Shown here: positions 55,199-63,524 of the stretch, one piece after another | Layout: each line of letters starts with the position of its first letter | Numbering within the stretch: the stretch's first letter is position 1 | Assembly (NCBI RefSeq): GCF_004569635.1 | Contig: NZ_SPOZ01000018.1 | Location: forward strand, 1-64,000 | Length of the DNA stretch: 64,000 bases | Direction of reading: 5' to 3' | DNA from: Streptococcus sp. LYSM12 | GTDB lineage: Bacteria > Bacillota > Bacilli > Lactobacillales > Streptococcaceae | Translations under genes and position numbers: made by a program | Notes under the pieces: model-generated | Database searches by the model: none | What the model was told of the DNA's origin: nothing | Seen by the model: only the letters and a program-made list of their open reading frames with translations

Positions 55199-55520
55199 GA
55201 AGTGGAAACGGGAGCGGGAAAGAATGCGATAGGTAGAAAAAGAGTTTCGGCCTTTCCTAACTTCTTACATTCTAGGTTCGGGGCTGAAACATTCTGGGAA
55301 TAGACTGTTTCGCTCCCACATGCAGAGTTGATTAATCCAGATTTTGAGTTTAAAAAGTGAACAAATAGGAGTGAACAGCTCTAATGGAGTTTTTAGCTTA
55401 TTCCCTTGAAACAAAAAGAAGCAGTGCTTCATTTCCAACTTTCAATGGTATGATTAGTCGTTGACGCAATCAAGCACTTCACTGAGATAGTGATGCGAAC
55501 TTTTTGTCCAGCCTCCTGGG
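55199..55520 (-). repeat. ~400-bp repeat copy L3 (inverted, decayed)
   Basis: GGGAGCGGGAAAGAATGCG, TTCTAGGTTCGGGGCTGAAAC, GAATAGACTGTTTCGCTCCC, GTGAACAAATAGGAG, AGCTCTAATGGAG, TTCCCTTGAAACAAAAAG match L1/L2. The 60-codon frame at 55121 is not supported as a gene. Nothing else is seen in 55069-55730 except MITEs. Confidence 0.75.
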
Positions 55521-55544
55521 AATAAGAAGGCGCTACTCATGTTT

Positions 55545-55723
55545 TATAGTTCTTTCGTTTATTCCAGTACAGCCTGCAGCTCCTTGCCTAGTAATAGTCA
55601 TGTAGTTTATATTTTTATTCCTTCGTTAATTCGTCTTGCTGTACTCCAGTACTACCTGCAACTCGTTGCCTAGTACTAAAAATAAACGAAACGGCTATAC
55701 TAAAAGTAAACGAAAAGACTATA
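55545..55723 (+). mobile_element. MITE copies 11 and 12: second nested pair
   Basis: An outer copy missing ~50 bp of its left half is interrupted at CCTAGTA/CTAAAAG by an inner copy (about 55593-55699). The insertion point is the same TA as in the 48791 composite. Confidence 0.8.
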
Positions 55724-55730
55724 AGGTGAC

Positions 55731-55769
55731 AAAAGCTCAGCTAGGGATTTCCTCCTAGCTGAGCTTTTT
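55731..55769. terminator. Terminator overlapping the end of the MocR-type gene
   Basis: AAAAGCTCAGCTAGG (55731-55745) pairs with CCTAGCTGAGCTTTTT (55754-55769). The gene's TAG stop and last codons lie in the right arm. Confidence 0.85.
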
Positions 55770-57023
55770 GAATATTTCACTGATAGCTTGCAATTCGTTC
55801 TCGAATGATTTGCTATAGGGGAGTTGGAAGTAGTCGTAGGATAGTCCTGGGATGATGCTTCCACTTGCTATACTATGCTTTAGGTGAGCGGTTATTTTAT
55901 TTTTGGGAAGTTGAATGGTTAGTTGTTCGTGGGAGAGGTGGTAGGGATAGGGAAGTTGATAGTGGGATAGGCTCTTTCTCATTGCTGCTGCTTGTTTCTC
56001 TTTTTGTTGGTGGAGGTGGCGTGTATTGCGTCTAAACATGCCATTGTCGATATAGAGTGACAAGGCTTTTTGCATGATGAGATTGGTATCGTAATCAATC
56101 AAGTTTTTATGTTGTAAGAAGCTTTCACGTAAGGAGTGAGGCAGGACAACGCCTCCCAAGCGCAGAGCGGGAAAGAGGGTCGGTGTAAAGGACTTGATAT
56201 AGATGACACGGTCGTGGTTATCTAGATAATGAAGTGGCAGGGTCTTTGCACTGTCAAAATCTGCTAGATAATCATCTTCAATCACATAGACATCGTATTT
56301 TTCAGCCAGTTGGAGAATGATTTGTTGGGTCTTACTAGTGTAAGTTGTTCCCAAGGGATTATGGAGGCGAGGAATGGTATAGAAATATTTAATCTTCCCT
56401 CTTTGGAAGATGTGCTCGATTTGGGTCACATCAACCCCATCCAGAGTTCGTTCAACGGTTTGGTAGGGGAGTGCTTGTTGATCCAACAAATGTTTCATCC
56501 GATAGTAGGTTGGCTCTTCGATCAAGACCTCCTCTTTGCCAGCAGCTATCTGCATCTGGTTTAGAATATAGAGAGCCTGTTGGCTTCCAGCTGTAATAAC
56601 CAGCTGATCTTTTTGACAATACACATGGTAATCCATGAGTAGTTGGTGGAGTGAGGCAATCAATTCCTCCAATCCTTCTTGTTGATGATAATAATTAAAG
56701 AGATAATTTTCCCGACCAATCAGGCTTTCATGAACGCAGGTTCTAAAATCCTCGTATGGGAGTTGCAAGAAGTCTTCAGGATTGAGTGAGACAGTTTTAT
56801 CTTGAAAATCTTGATCTTCTAGGATATAGTAGCCACTTTTTTCTACTGCATAGATCCGATTCTGATATTTCAATTCTAGCATAGCCTTTTGAACGGTATC
56901 CTTGCTACAGTGATAGTGCTCACTAAATTTGCGAATAGAGGGCAGTTTTTCTCCCCGTTTGAAACGGTGTTCTTCAATGCCTGTGACAATATCTTGAATA
57001 ATCTGTTGGTATTTACTGATCAT
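55755..57023 (-). CDS. MocR/GntR-family PLP-dependent regulator
   Basis: A 422-residue protein: N-terminal GntR winged helix (about 1-70, KLPSIRKFSEHYHCSKDTVQ) fused to a fold-type I aminotransferase-like domain (about 100-420) with VITAGSQQALYI, PTYYRMKHLL, RLHNPLGTTY, EDDYLADFD and the PLP-lysine stretch YIKSFTPTLFPALRLG. Such MocR proteins sense vitamin B6 or amino acids and control adjacent genes. Start ATG follows TTGGAGGGGGG. No obvious target gene is adjacent; a MITE lies upstream. Confidence 0.88.
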   Translation of the reverse strand: MISKYQQIIQDIVTGIEEHRFKRGEKLPSIRKFSEHYHCSKDTVQKAMLELKYQNRIYAVEKSGYYILEDQDFQDKTVSLNPEDFLQLPYEDFRTCVHESLIGRENYLFNYYHQQEGLEELIASLHQLLMDYHVYCQKDQLVITAGSQQALYILNQMQIAAGKEEVLIEEPTYYRMKHLLDQQALPYQTVERTLDGVDVTQIEHIFQRGKIKYFYTIPRLHNPLGTTYTSKTQQIILQLAEKYDVYVIEDDYLADFDSAKTLPLHYLDNHDRVIYIKSFTPTLFPALRLGGVVLPHSLRESFLQHKNLIDYDTNLIMQKALSLYIDNGMFRRNTRHLHQQKEKQAAAMRKSLSHYQLPYPYHLSHEQLTIQLPKNKITAHLKHSIASGSIIPGLSYDYFQLPYSKSFENELQAISEIFKKLS

Positions 57024-57113
57024 ATCTCTCCCCCCTCCAAAATAGTATAGCGCCTTTTGAGCTGATAGACAAGTCTGATACTGCCCAGGATAAACAAAGA
57101 TACGAACATGTTT

Positions 57114-57219
57114 TATAGTCATTTCGTTTATCTTTTATGACTTCGTTCACCCACTTTGCCGTACTCCAGTATAGCCTGCAGCTCCTTGCCTAGTACTAAA
57201 AGTAAACGAAAAGACTATA
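57114..57219 (+). mobile_element. MITE copy 13, upstream of the MocR gene
   Basis: Complete element about 90 bp upstream of the MocR start. The stretch 57220-57410 holds no gene, only AGACGAAGCCGTTG-like debris also found at 5321. Confidence 0.85.
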
Positions 57220-57410
57220 ACGTGAATGTATGCTTGCTGAATGTTAATGTTCCTTGTTTTCTAGATAGAGCAGGGACACTGTATCGGGAGCTCCGTAAGG
57301 GGAGCTAGTACTCAATGCAAATAAAAAGCAAATGAATTGCATACAGACTACAAGCTGTGTAAAAAGAAACGAAGCCGTTGTAAAACTTGTTTGTTTATGG
57401 ATACTGCGCA

Positions 57411-58061
57411 TTAGGTCATGTAGAAAACAATGGCCAAATATTGTAAGAAGCTGGCTAGTATAATGAATAAGTGCCAAATCATATGGAAATAAGGTTTTTT
57501 CTTAGCATAGAAGATTGCCCCTACACTATAGGCAATTCCTCCTGCCAACATGAGAAACCAGAAAGCAGGTCCTGTTTGGCTAATGACTGACGGTAGGATA
57601 AGGACGACAAACCAGCCCATTATGAGATAGAGAGCAAGACTGAAGCGATTGTTGATTGTCGGTGTGAAGATTTTATAGAGAATACCTAAAATCGTTGTTG
57701 TCCATTGGATAGTTAATACGAGATAGCCATGCCAGTTAGGCATGAGGGTTAGCAGAACGGGTGTGTAGCTACCAGCAATTGCAATGTAAATCATACTATG
57801 GTCGATGATTCGCAAGATGTATTTGTGGGTCGAACCGTAAGCCATGGAGTGGTAAATGGTTGAAGAGAGGAACATGAGAAAAAGGCTGATGATGAAGATT
57901 GATACCCCAACCGATTGAAGCAAACCAGTCTGTTCGTAGCTATAAATAGCTGAAAAAGGAAGCAGTATCAGCGTTGCAAAGGCACTGACAGCGTGGGTGA
58001 CAGCATTGCCTACCTCTTCACCAAATGAGAGGGGTAGAGATAGTTTAAAACTTTGGTTCAT
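57411..58061 (-). CDS. TrhA/hemolysin III family membrane protein (PAQR)
   Basis: A 216-residue, seven-helix protein with PAQR motifs: EEVGNAVTHAVSAF, SSTIYHSMA, IDHSMIYIAIAGSYTP and HMIWHLFIILAS with the metal-binding histidines. TrhA proteins have been tied to membrane energetics and lipid homeostasis; the hemolysin label is historical. Its start overlaps the DUF1836 stop by 17 nt, so the two are coupled. Confidence 0.9.
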   Translation of the reverse strand: MNQSFKLSLPLSFGEEVGNAVTHAVSAFATLILLPFSAIYSYEQTGLLQSVGVSIFIISLFLMFLSSTIYHSMAYGSTHKYILRIIDHSMIYIAIAGSYTPVLLTLMPNWHGYLVLTIQWTTTILGILYKIFTPTINNRFSLALYLIMGWFVVLILPSVISQTGPAFWFLMLAGGIAYSVGAIFYAKKKPYFHMIWHLFIILASFLQYLAIVFYMT

Positions 58062-58494
58062 GGATTTCTCCTTTCAGTTCTGGAATAAGTGCAAGTGTTT
58101 CGTGATAAGACTGAATAGTCTGGCAGGCCTTTTGTAAGATGAGTGGTTGTTCTGCTAGTTCAACTCCGGCAAAACAGTTAACAAAGGCATTGTAGAGAAT
58201 AGCAACCTCATGTTTTTCTTCTAGGGCCTCAATGATTTCTTGAATAGCTGCAATGGGAAAAATTGGCTTACAGATACTTAGAATGATGAGATGAGCAAGA
58301 TGCGTGCGATTGTATTTTTTTCTATTTGGTTTTGGGATGTAGCCATGCTTAACATAGTTGTTGACCATGGAAGATGTCAGCAGTTTTTCTCGGTCTGCTA
58401 AAAAGGGATTGGTTTGTTGGTTGACATAGAGCAGGACTTGGTCTAGGTACAGTTCTAAATCAGGTAATTGTTGCCAGTTTGGTAAAGAATTCAT
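58045..58494 (-). CDS. DUF1836 helix-turn-helix regulator
   Basis: A 149-residue DUF1836 protein: MerR-like N-terminal region (about 35-75, LTSSMVNNYVKHGYIPKPNR KKYNR split here by a space) followed by a helical C-terminus. DUF1836 proteins are presumed transcription factors. AAGGAG precedes the ATG, and a 25-bp palindrome covers the start point of its promoter, arguing for autoregulation of the DUF1836-trhA operon. Confidence 0.82.
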   Translation of the reverse strand: MNSLPNWQQLPDLELYLDQVLLYVNQQTNPFLADREKLLTSSMVNNYVKHGYIPKPNRKKYNRTHLAHLIILSICKPIFPIAAIQEIIEALEEKHEVAILYNAFVNCFAGVELAEQPLILQKACQTIQSYHETLALIPELKGEIHEPKF

Positions 58495-58507
58495 TATCTA
58501 CTCCTTG

Positions 58508-58557
58508 TTATCTAGTTATCATAACTAGATAATATCATCTTATTAACAAAAAAGCAA
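58508..58557 (-). promoter_or_regulatory. DUF1836-trhA promoter with 25-bp palindromic operator
   Basis: Minus strand TTGCTT (58552-58557), 17-bp spacer, TATTAT (58529-58534). The perfect palindrome TTATCTAGTTAT-C-ATAACTAGATAA (58508-58532) overlaps the -10 box and the expected start site, the classic position of a repressor operator. Confidence 0.82.
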
Positions 58558-58579
58558 GAAAAGGGTAAGTAGTAAGAGG

Positions 58580-58685
58580 TATAGTCTTTTCGTTTGCTTT
58601 TCGTACTAGGCAAGGAGCTACAGGCTGTACTAGAGTATGGTAAAGCGAGTGAACGAAGGAATAAAAGATAAACGAAAGGACTATA
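58580..58685 (-). mobile_element. MITE copy 14
   Basis: Complete element between the DUF1836 promoter and yaaA. Confidence 0.85.
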
Positions 58686-58757
58686 AATAGTGAGAAATGC
58701 TACTTTCATAGGTTTGACGCATAACATAAAATGGGGAAGATGTGGTATAATCAAGGT

Positions 58758-59495
58758 ATGAAAATCTTACTTCCTAATGCAAAAGAATTAAATACGAATT
58801 TAGAAAATCATCCCTTTGTTCCTCTGTCTGAAAAGAGTAGGGCTATTTTAGAGGTGTTGCGGCGGTGGTCGGTGCCAGAACTAGCAGCTTTTTACAAATT
58901 AAGGGAAGACAAGGCAGAATTGGAGGCTGATCGTTGGCATCGAATGGTTCACCAGCAAGCCAAGCTCTATCCAGCTTTACTCCTCTATGACGGTCTAATG
59001 TATCGCTACATGAAACGTAGGGATTTGAGTCAAGCAGAGCAGGATTATCTCACCCAGCATGTCTTGATTGCGACAGGATTTTATGGCTTGATTACGCCTT
59101 TCACCTTGATTTCTCCGCATCGTTTGGATTTTCAAGGGCAGCTCAGGGTAGAGGGACAATCGCTCAAGCAATTTTGGCGAAGCCAGTATGATGAGCAGCT
59201 AGTTGAAGAGGATTTGATTATTTCTCTTGCCTCCTCTGAATTTGAACAAGTCTTTTCACCAGCTATTCAAAAGCGCATGGTGCAGATTATTTTTATGGAG
59301 GATAAAGAGGGACAGCTGAAGATTCATTCGACCATTTCCAAGAAAGGGAGGGGACGTCTCGTATCTCTTATGGCAGAGAAGAATATTCAGACTCTTGATG
59401 AAATTCGACAGCTGACCTTTGATGGCTTTGCTTACTGGGCGGATAGGTCAGAAGAGGATAAATTGATTTTTGTTCGAAAGCACGGCGTATCTTAG
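58758..59495 (+). CDS. yaaA: Peroxide stress protein YaaA (DUF328)
   Basis: A 245-residue member of the YaaA/DUF328 family: MKILLPNAKELN, LYDGLMYRYM, ITPFTLISPHRLDFQ and the C-terminal IQTLDEIRQLTFDGFAY. In E. coli YaaA limits intracellular iron and oxidative damage. TGG-extended TATAAT (58746-58751) ends 6 nt before the ATG, so the mRNA is apparently leaderless; the longer frame overlaps the promoter. Confidence 0.9.
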   Translation: MKILLPNAKELNTNLENHPFVPLSEKSRAILEVLRRWSVPELAAFYKLREDKAELEADRWHRMVHQQAKLYPALLLYDGLMYRYMKRRDLSQAEQDYLTQHVLIATGFYGLITPFTLISPHRLDFQGQLRVEGQSLKQFWRSQYDEQLVEEDLIISLASSEFEQVFSPAIQKRMVQIIFMEDKEGQLKIHSTISKKGRGRLVSLMAEKNIQTLDEIRQLTFDGFAYWADRSEEDKLIFVRKHGVS

Positions 59496-60181
59496 CACCT
59501 GTATTGATAAGTGAGGAGGAGATGAGTTGTAAAGATGGGTTTCGATAGAGAAAGTACGGTCTTTATTACGCCCGTCATTCATCTTACTGGTACTCTATAG
59601 CAATCACTATCAAATCGAGCATTGTAAAAGGTTGGGGACAAGGATAGCCAAGCTCTCCTCCAGTATGCACTTCAGTTATACCTACGGCTTCTTGCTTAGT
59701 ACCAAATGGATACGAAAAGATTATAAAGAAAAAATCTATTTTTGATAAAGTTCTTTACTCCTATTCTGATTTATTCCAACGAAAAGCACTTATAAATAAG
59801 CTGAACTCAGCCTGTTTATAAGTGCTTCTTCAATATTGTCTTTAAGCCCTATTTTAAAGGATTATAGTCCTTTCGTTTATCTTTTATTCCTTCGTTCACT
59901 CGCTTTGCCGTACTCCAGTACAGCCTACAGCTCCTTGCCTAGTACGAAAAGACTATATCTATGGTTTTGAAGGCAAAAGGGAGGGACCTCAATCGTGATT
60001 TCAAAATCTTGCTTTCCTAACTGTTGATTGTTAGGCTTTGTCAACAACTGATGGTCCCCTATTTTTCTAGGAACAGACAAGACTCATCCAGTGGATGAGT
60101 CTTGCTCTTTGGTGATTGATATATCAATCCGTCTATATTGTTAAAGGTTGGGAGAGCTTCATTTGTCTCAACTTTTTCTCT
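59496..60181 (+). other. Gene-free interval with repeat remnants and hairpins
   Basis: No supportable gene. It holds a decayed MITE (59665-59727), an inverted repeat AAGCACTTATAAA/TTTATAAGTGCTT (59783-59828), a MITE (59863-59957) and the CAAGACTCATCC/GGATGAGTCTTG hairpin (60078-60104) that may terminate the FMN reductase or read-through transcripts. Confidence 0.65.
59863..59957 (+). mobile_element. MITE copy 15, shortened at the right end
   Basis: Left TIR intact (TATAGTCCTTTCGTTTA); the right end is truncated to GTACGAAAAGACTATA. A more decayed relative lies at 59665-59727. Confidence 0.8.
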
Positions 60182-60727
60182 TTATTGAATCGCCTCAAGA
60201 AGATCGTTAGCTTGTTGTTCTAGTTGTGAAAGTGTTTCTTCTGAAAGGATTAATTGTCCAGTTCCCCATGCTTCTGGATTGATAGGCGACCCTGTAAATT
60301 CTCCTACAATCTGTGTACGGATAAATGGAAGAAGAGCCTTGTAGGCAGCAAAGAGTGGCTCATGTCCCCCATTTGCAACAGCAGATACGGTAATCAATTT
60401 ATCTTGTAGGATAGACGGTCCTTTTGGATTTGACAAGTCAAGGGCACGGCTAAGCCAGTCAAGAATATTTTTTACTGGACCGGGGATGCCGTAGTTGTAA
60501 ACGGGTGAGAAAATCCAGATAGCATCAGCTTGCTTAACAGCTTCGCGTGCTGCTGTAATAGCAGGAAGGACAGGCGTTTCAAGGTCTTGATTAAAGACAG
60601 GCACTTGGCTGTAGTCCAAATAAGTCACGTTTGCTTTTCCTTTAAGAAGCTTTTCAGCTTCTTTCGCCATTTGATGGCTGAATGAACCGTCACGAAGTGA
60701 ACCAACTAAAAATAATACGTTTACCAT
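60182..60727 (-). CDS. NADPH-dependent FMN reductase family oxidoreductase
   Basis: A 181-residue flavodoxin-like protein with the family motifs [15 protein letters not shown] (FMN phosphate loop) and [20 protein letters not shown]. It likely reduces FMN, quinones or azo compounds with NAD(P)H. AAAGGAG precedes the ATG. Its neighbour upstream on the same strand is a MarR regulator, a common pairing for redox-responsive reductases. Confidence 0.9.
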   Translation of the reverse strand: MVNVLFLVGSLRDGSFSHQMAKEAEKLLKGKANVTYLDYSQVPVFNQDLETPVLPAITAAREAVKQADAIWIFSPVYNYGIPGPVKNILDWLSRALDLSNPKGPSILQDKLITVSAVANGGHEPLFAAYKALLPFIRTQIVGEFTGSPINPEAWGTGQLILSEETLSQLEQQANDLLEAIQ

Positions 60728-60842
60728 GGGTATAGTCTCCTTTATAAAACTGATATGCTTTCAGAGCGACATAAGAATAGGCTCTTATGAAAGCGATGAA
60801 ACTATCATAACAAAATTATCACTAATTAGCAATATTTTTACA

Positions 60843-61286
60843 CTATATTTTGAATTTTTTTAACATAGTATTTAATATTTCTTGTTCTTCAAGGCTGAGA
60901 ATGGCAAAAATTCGTCCAATATTCTCATAGTGTTCAGGAAGAATGGCTTCAATCGTTTCCTTTCCTAAATCAGTTAAGCTAATGAGGCAGGCACGTTTAT
61001 CATTCGGATCTGAAATGCGGATGATATAGCCGTCTCGAATCATGTTTCTGATAACTACCGTCATATTACCAGATGTGCTGAGTAGCTTTTCAATCAATTC
61101 CTGAATCCGTAGATTTCCCTTGTTATAGAGAGCTTCTAATACTCCAAATTGTCCCATGGTCAGATTGTATTTTTTTATGATTTCAATTTCCTGCTTGTAG
61201 ATAGTATTAGAAGCTCGGTGGAGAATCACTAGACTATGCAGGGCTTCTTGATTGTTTTCTAAGGCTTTTTTTACATTTTCTTTCAT
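60843..61286 (-). CDS. MarR family transcriptional regulator
   Basis: A 147-residue winged-helix regulator starting MKENVKKALENNQEAL; recognition region LTMGQFGVLEALYNKGNLRI..LIEKLLSTSGNMTVV and wing DPNDKRACLISLTDLG. MarR proteins typically repress nearby detoxification genes; the adjacent FMN reductase is the obvious target. TTGCAG-17-TACACT ends 6 nt before the ATG, so the mRNA is leaderless; the frame upstream to 61403 covers the promoter. Confidence 0.88.
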   Translation of the reverse strand: MKENVKKALENNQEALHSLVILHRASNTIYKQEIEIIKKYNLTMGQFGVLEALYNKGNLRIQELIEKLLSTSGNMTVVIRNMIRDGYIIRISDPNDKRACLISLTDLGKETIEAILPEHYENIGRIFAILSLEEQEILNTMLKKFKI

Positions 61287-61292
61287 AGGAAT

Positions 61293-61321
61293 AGTGTAGC
61301 AATAATTAGGCAGAACTGCAA
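61293..61321 (-). promoter_or_regulatory. marR promoter, leaderless
   Basis: Minus strand TTGCAG (61316-61321), 17-bp spacer, TGC-extended TACACT (61293-61298), six bases to ATG. Confidence 0.75.
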
Positions 61322-61435
61322 GAAGAAAAGCTTTGGAAATATCAGCAAATATGGGGACAGGATTGTTGAAAAAATTCAGACAAATTGTTAGAAAAAATGG
61401 CATTCTGAGCTAATCTATAGTATAATAATTCTATT

Positions 61436-61933
61436 ATGGCAAAAATGAGAAACCGTACCAGTAAATCCAGTATGACGTTTGGCAAGCAATCCCTCATTGG
61501 GGTGTTTGTTTTAGTATCTGTTATTGTTTTTTCTATCTTATATATATTAGAAGTGTCTGCGCATCCTTTTTTGCAGGGGCAGCAACAAGCCGAGCAGGTT
61601 GCGATTCAGTATGCGGGAATATCCTCTATCTCCAGGATAACTCGCTACAATGGGGAGAAAAGCTATTATAGTGTAGCTGGAAAAAACCAGGCAGATGAAG
61701 CTCTCTTGGTCTTGATACCAGAAGCATCTTCGAATATTCTCGTCTTCAAAGCTACAGACGGTATCTCTCAAGAAGAGGCTGAAACCATTGCTGCAGAAAA
61801 TGGAGCTAGTGAGATTGATAAAGTGACCTTTGGTTACTTTAATAATCAGCCGATTTGGGAAGTCAAGTCAGGACAGACCTACTATACCATTGCTTTTGAA
61901 GATGGAGCATTGCTGAGTAAGGAGGGAATATGA
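61436..61933 (+). CDS. ypmB: YpmB-like DUF5590 membrane-anchored protein
   Basis: A 165-residue protein with a basic N-terminus, one transmembrane helix (about 20-40) and an extracytoplasmic domain of two PepSY-like alpha/beta repeats (QAEQVAIQYAGISSI..., SQEEAETIAAENGAS). DUF5590/YpmB proteins are of unknown function, but order ypmB-aspB-asnS is kept from Bacillus. TATAAT (61421-61426) ends 9 nt before the ATG. It overlaps aspB by 4 nt. Confidence 0.83.
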   Translation: MAKMRNRTSKSSMTFGKQSLIGVFVLVSVIVFSILYILEVSAHPFLQGQQQAEQVAIQYAGISSISRITRYNGEKSYYSVAGKNQADEALLVLIPEASSNILVFKATDGISQEEAETIAAENGASEIDKVTFGYFNNQPIWEVKSGQTYYTIAFEDGALLSKEGI

Positions 61934-63111
61934 AGTTATCACAACGAGTGCTTGAAATGGAAGAAAGTGTTACCTTGGCTGCGGGGGCGCGTGCAAAGGA
62001 GTTAAAAGAAGCCGGTAGGGATATTTTATCTCTGACTCTGGGGGAGCCTGACTTTACCACGCCAGAAAATATCCAAGAAGCAGCGATTCGCTCGATTAAA
62101 GATGGTCGTGCTAGCTTTTACACAGTTACAAGTGGCTTGCCAGAATTAAAAGCAGCCATTAGCCACTATTTTGAAACATATTACGGATATGCTGTTGCAC
62201 CGAATCAAGTGACAGTGGCAGCAGGGGCAAAATTTTCGCTCTATACTTTTTTTATGAGTGTGATTGATCCACTTGATGAGGTACTTATTCCCACTCCGTA
62301 CTGGGTGAGCTATGCAGACCAAATCAAAATGGCGGGAGGTGCTCCAATCTTTGTTCAAGCAACAGAAGCAAATGATTTCAAGGTAACAGTGGAGCAATTA
62401 GAAGCGAATCGAACAGATAAGACAAAGGTGTTGGTTCTCAATTCACCGTCTAATCCGACGGGTATGATTTATAGTAGGGACGAGCTTTTGGCAATCGGAA
62501 ATTGGGCTGTTGAGCATGATATTCTGATTTTGGCAGATGATATTTATGGACGTCTGGTCTATAATGGCCATACTTTTACACCGATTTCCAGTCTGTCTGA
62601 GGCCATTCGCAAGCAGACGGTAGTCATCAATGGTGTATCTAAAACCTATGCTATGACTGGTTGGAGGATAGGCTATGCAGTTGGTGATGCAACGATTATC
62701 GCTGCTATGGGTAAAGTTGCTGGGCAGACGACATCTAATCCAACAGCCGTGGCTCAATATGCGGCGGTTGAAGCCTTAAGCGGTGAGCAAGACACAGTGG
62801 AGAGCATGCGTCAAGCCTTTGAAGAGCGTCTCAATACCATTTATCCTCTGCTTGCTCAAGTACCGGGATTTGAAGTAATCAAGCCGCAAGGCGCTTTCTA
62901 CCTCTTCCCAAATGTCAAGAAAGCCATGGAAATGAAAGGTTTTACTGATGTAACAGACTTTACCACAACTATTTTGGAAGAAGCAGGGGTTGCTTTAGTT
63001 ACGGGAGCAGGTTTTGGTGCGCCAGAAAATGTTCGTCTTAGCTATGCTACAGATCTTGATACCCTCAAAGAAGCTGTTGCACGGATTAAAGCGTTCATGG
63101 AAAAGAACTAG
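61930..63111 (+). CDS. aspB: Aspartate aminotransferase (class I/II)
   Basis: A 393-residue PLP enzyme of the class I AspB subgroup: LTLGEPDFTTP, PTPYWVSY, NSPSNPTGM, LADDIYGRLVY, PLP-lysine in GVSKTYAMTGWRIGY, and C-terminal VRLSYAT. It interconverts aspartate/oxaloacetate with glutamate/2-oxoglutarate, supplying aspartate next to asparaginyl-tRNA synthetase. GGAGGG lies before the ATG, which overlaps ypmB. Confidence 0.93.
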   Translation: MKLSQRVLEMEESVTLAAGARAKELKEAGRDILSLTLGEPDFTTPENIQEAAIRSIKDGRASFYTVTSGLPELKAAISHYFETYYGYAVAPNQVTVAAGAKFSLYTFFMSVIDPLDEVLIPTPYWVSYADQIKMAGGAPIFVQATEANDFKVTVEQLEANRTDKTKVLVLNSPSNPTGMIYSRDELLAIGNWAVEHDILILADDIYGRLVYNGHTFTPISSLSEAIRKQTVVINGVSKTYAMTGWRIGYAVGDATIIAAMGKVAGQTTSNPTAVAQYAAVEALSGEQDTVESMRQAFEERLNTIYPLLAQVPGFEVIKPQGAFYLFPNVKKAMEMKGFTDVTDFTTTILEEAGVALVTGAGFGAPENVRLSYATDLDTLKEAVARIKAFMEKN

Positions 63112-63119
63112 AAGATGTT

Positions 63120-63524
63120 ATGGTCGACCACTTTAGTATTTGTGTCAACGATTTACAAGTTGCAAAAGCTTTTTATCGTCATACCTTAGCACCTCTCGGT
63201 TATGAATTGAGGGTTGATAATGAGCAGACAGTCAGTTTTGGTGAACCTCGGGGAAGCGACCCTGGCGGAGATTTCCGGCTGGAGGTTGACCAGCCAAAAC
63301 CGTTCCACTTCGCTTTTAATGCACGGACACATGAGGAAGTTGTCGCACGTTATCATGCAGCTCTAGCTGCTGGTGGCACAGATAATGGTGCTCCTAGCTA
63401 GCGTAATCACTACCATGAAAGATATTACGCAGCCTTTATCGTTGATCCAGATGGCAATACTATTGAGATTGTCTGTCATAAAAATGAAAATAATAGAAAA
63501 GAGAAATTATGTCTAGAGATTTAG
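63120..63524 (+). pseudogene. VOC (glyoxalase-like) protein gene interrupted by an amber codon
   Basis: Translation from ATG 63120 (MVDHFSICVNDLQVAKAFYR) is a typical VOC/glyoxalase domain, stops at TAG 63399-63401 after GGTDNGAPS, and continues in the same frame with RNHYHERYYAAFIVDPDGN, TIEIVCHK to a stop at 63522-63524. The C-terminal half carries the family's metal-ligand glutamate (NTIEIVCH). A single nonsense change (expected residue Leu or Gly) has probably inactivated it; a sequencing error is the alternative. It lies between aspB and asnS and overlaps asnS by 16 nt. Confidence 0.85.

Noticed and set aside
55121..55303. 60-codon frame after the GNAT gene
   Set aside because: It runs into a decayed copy of the ~400-bp repeat and has no ribosome site or recognisable domain.
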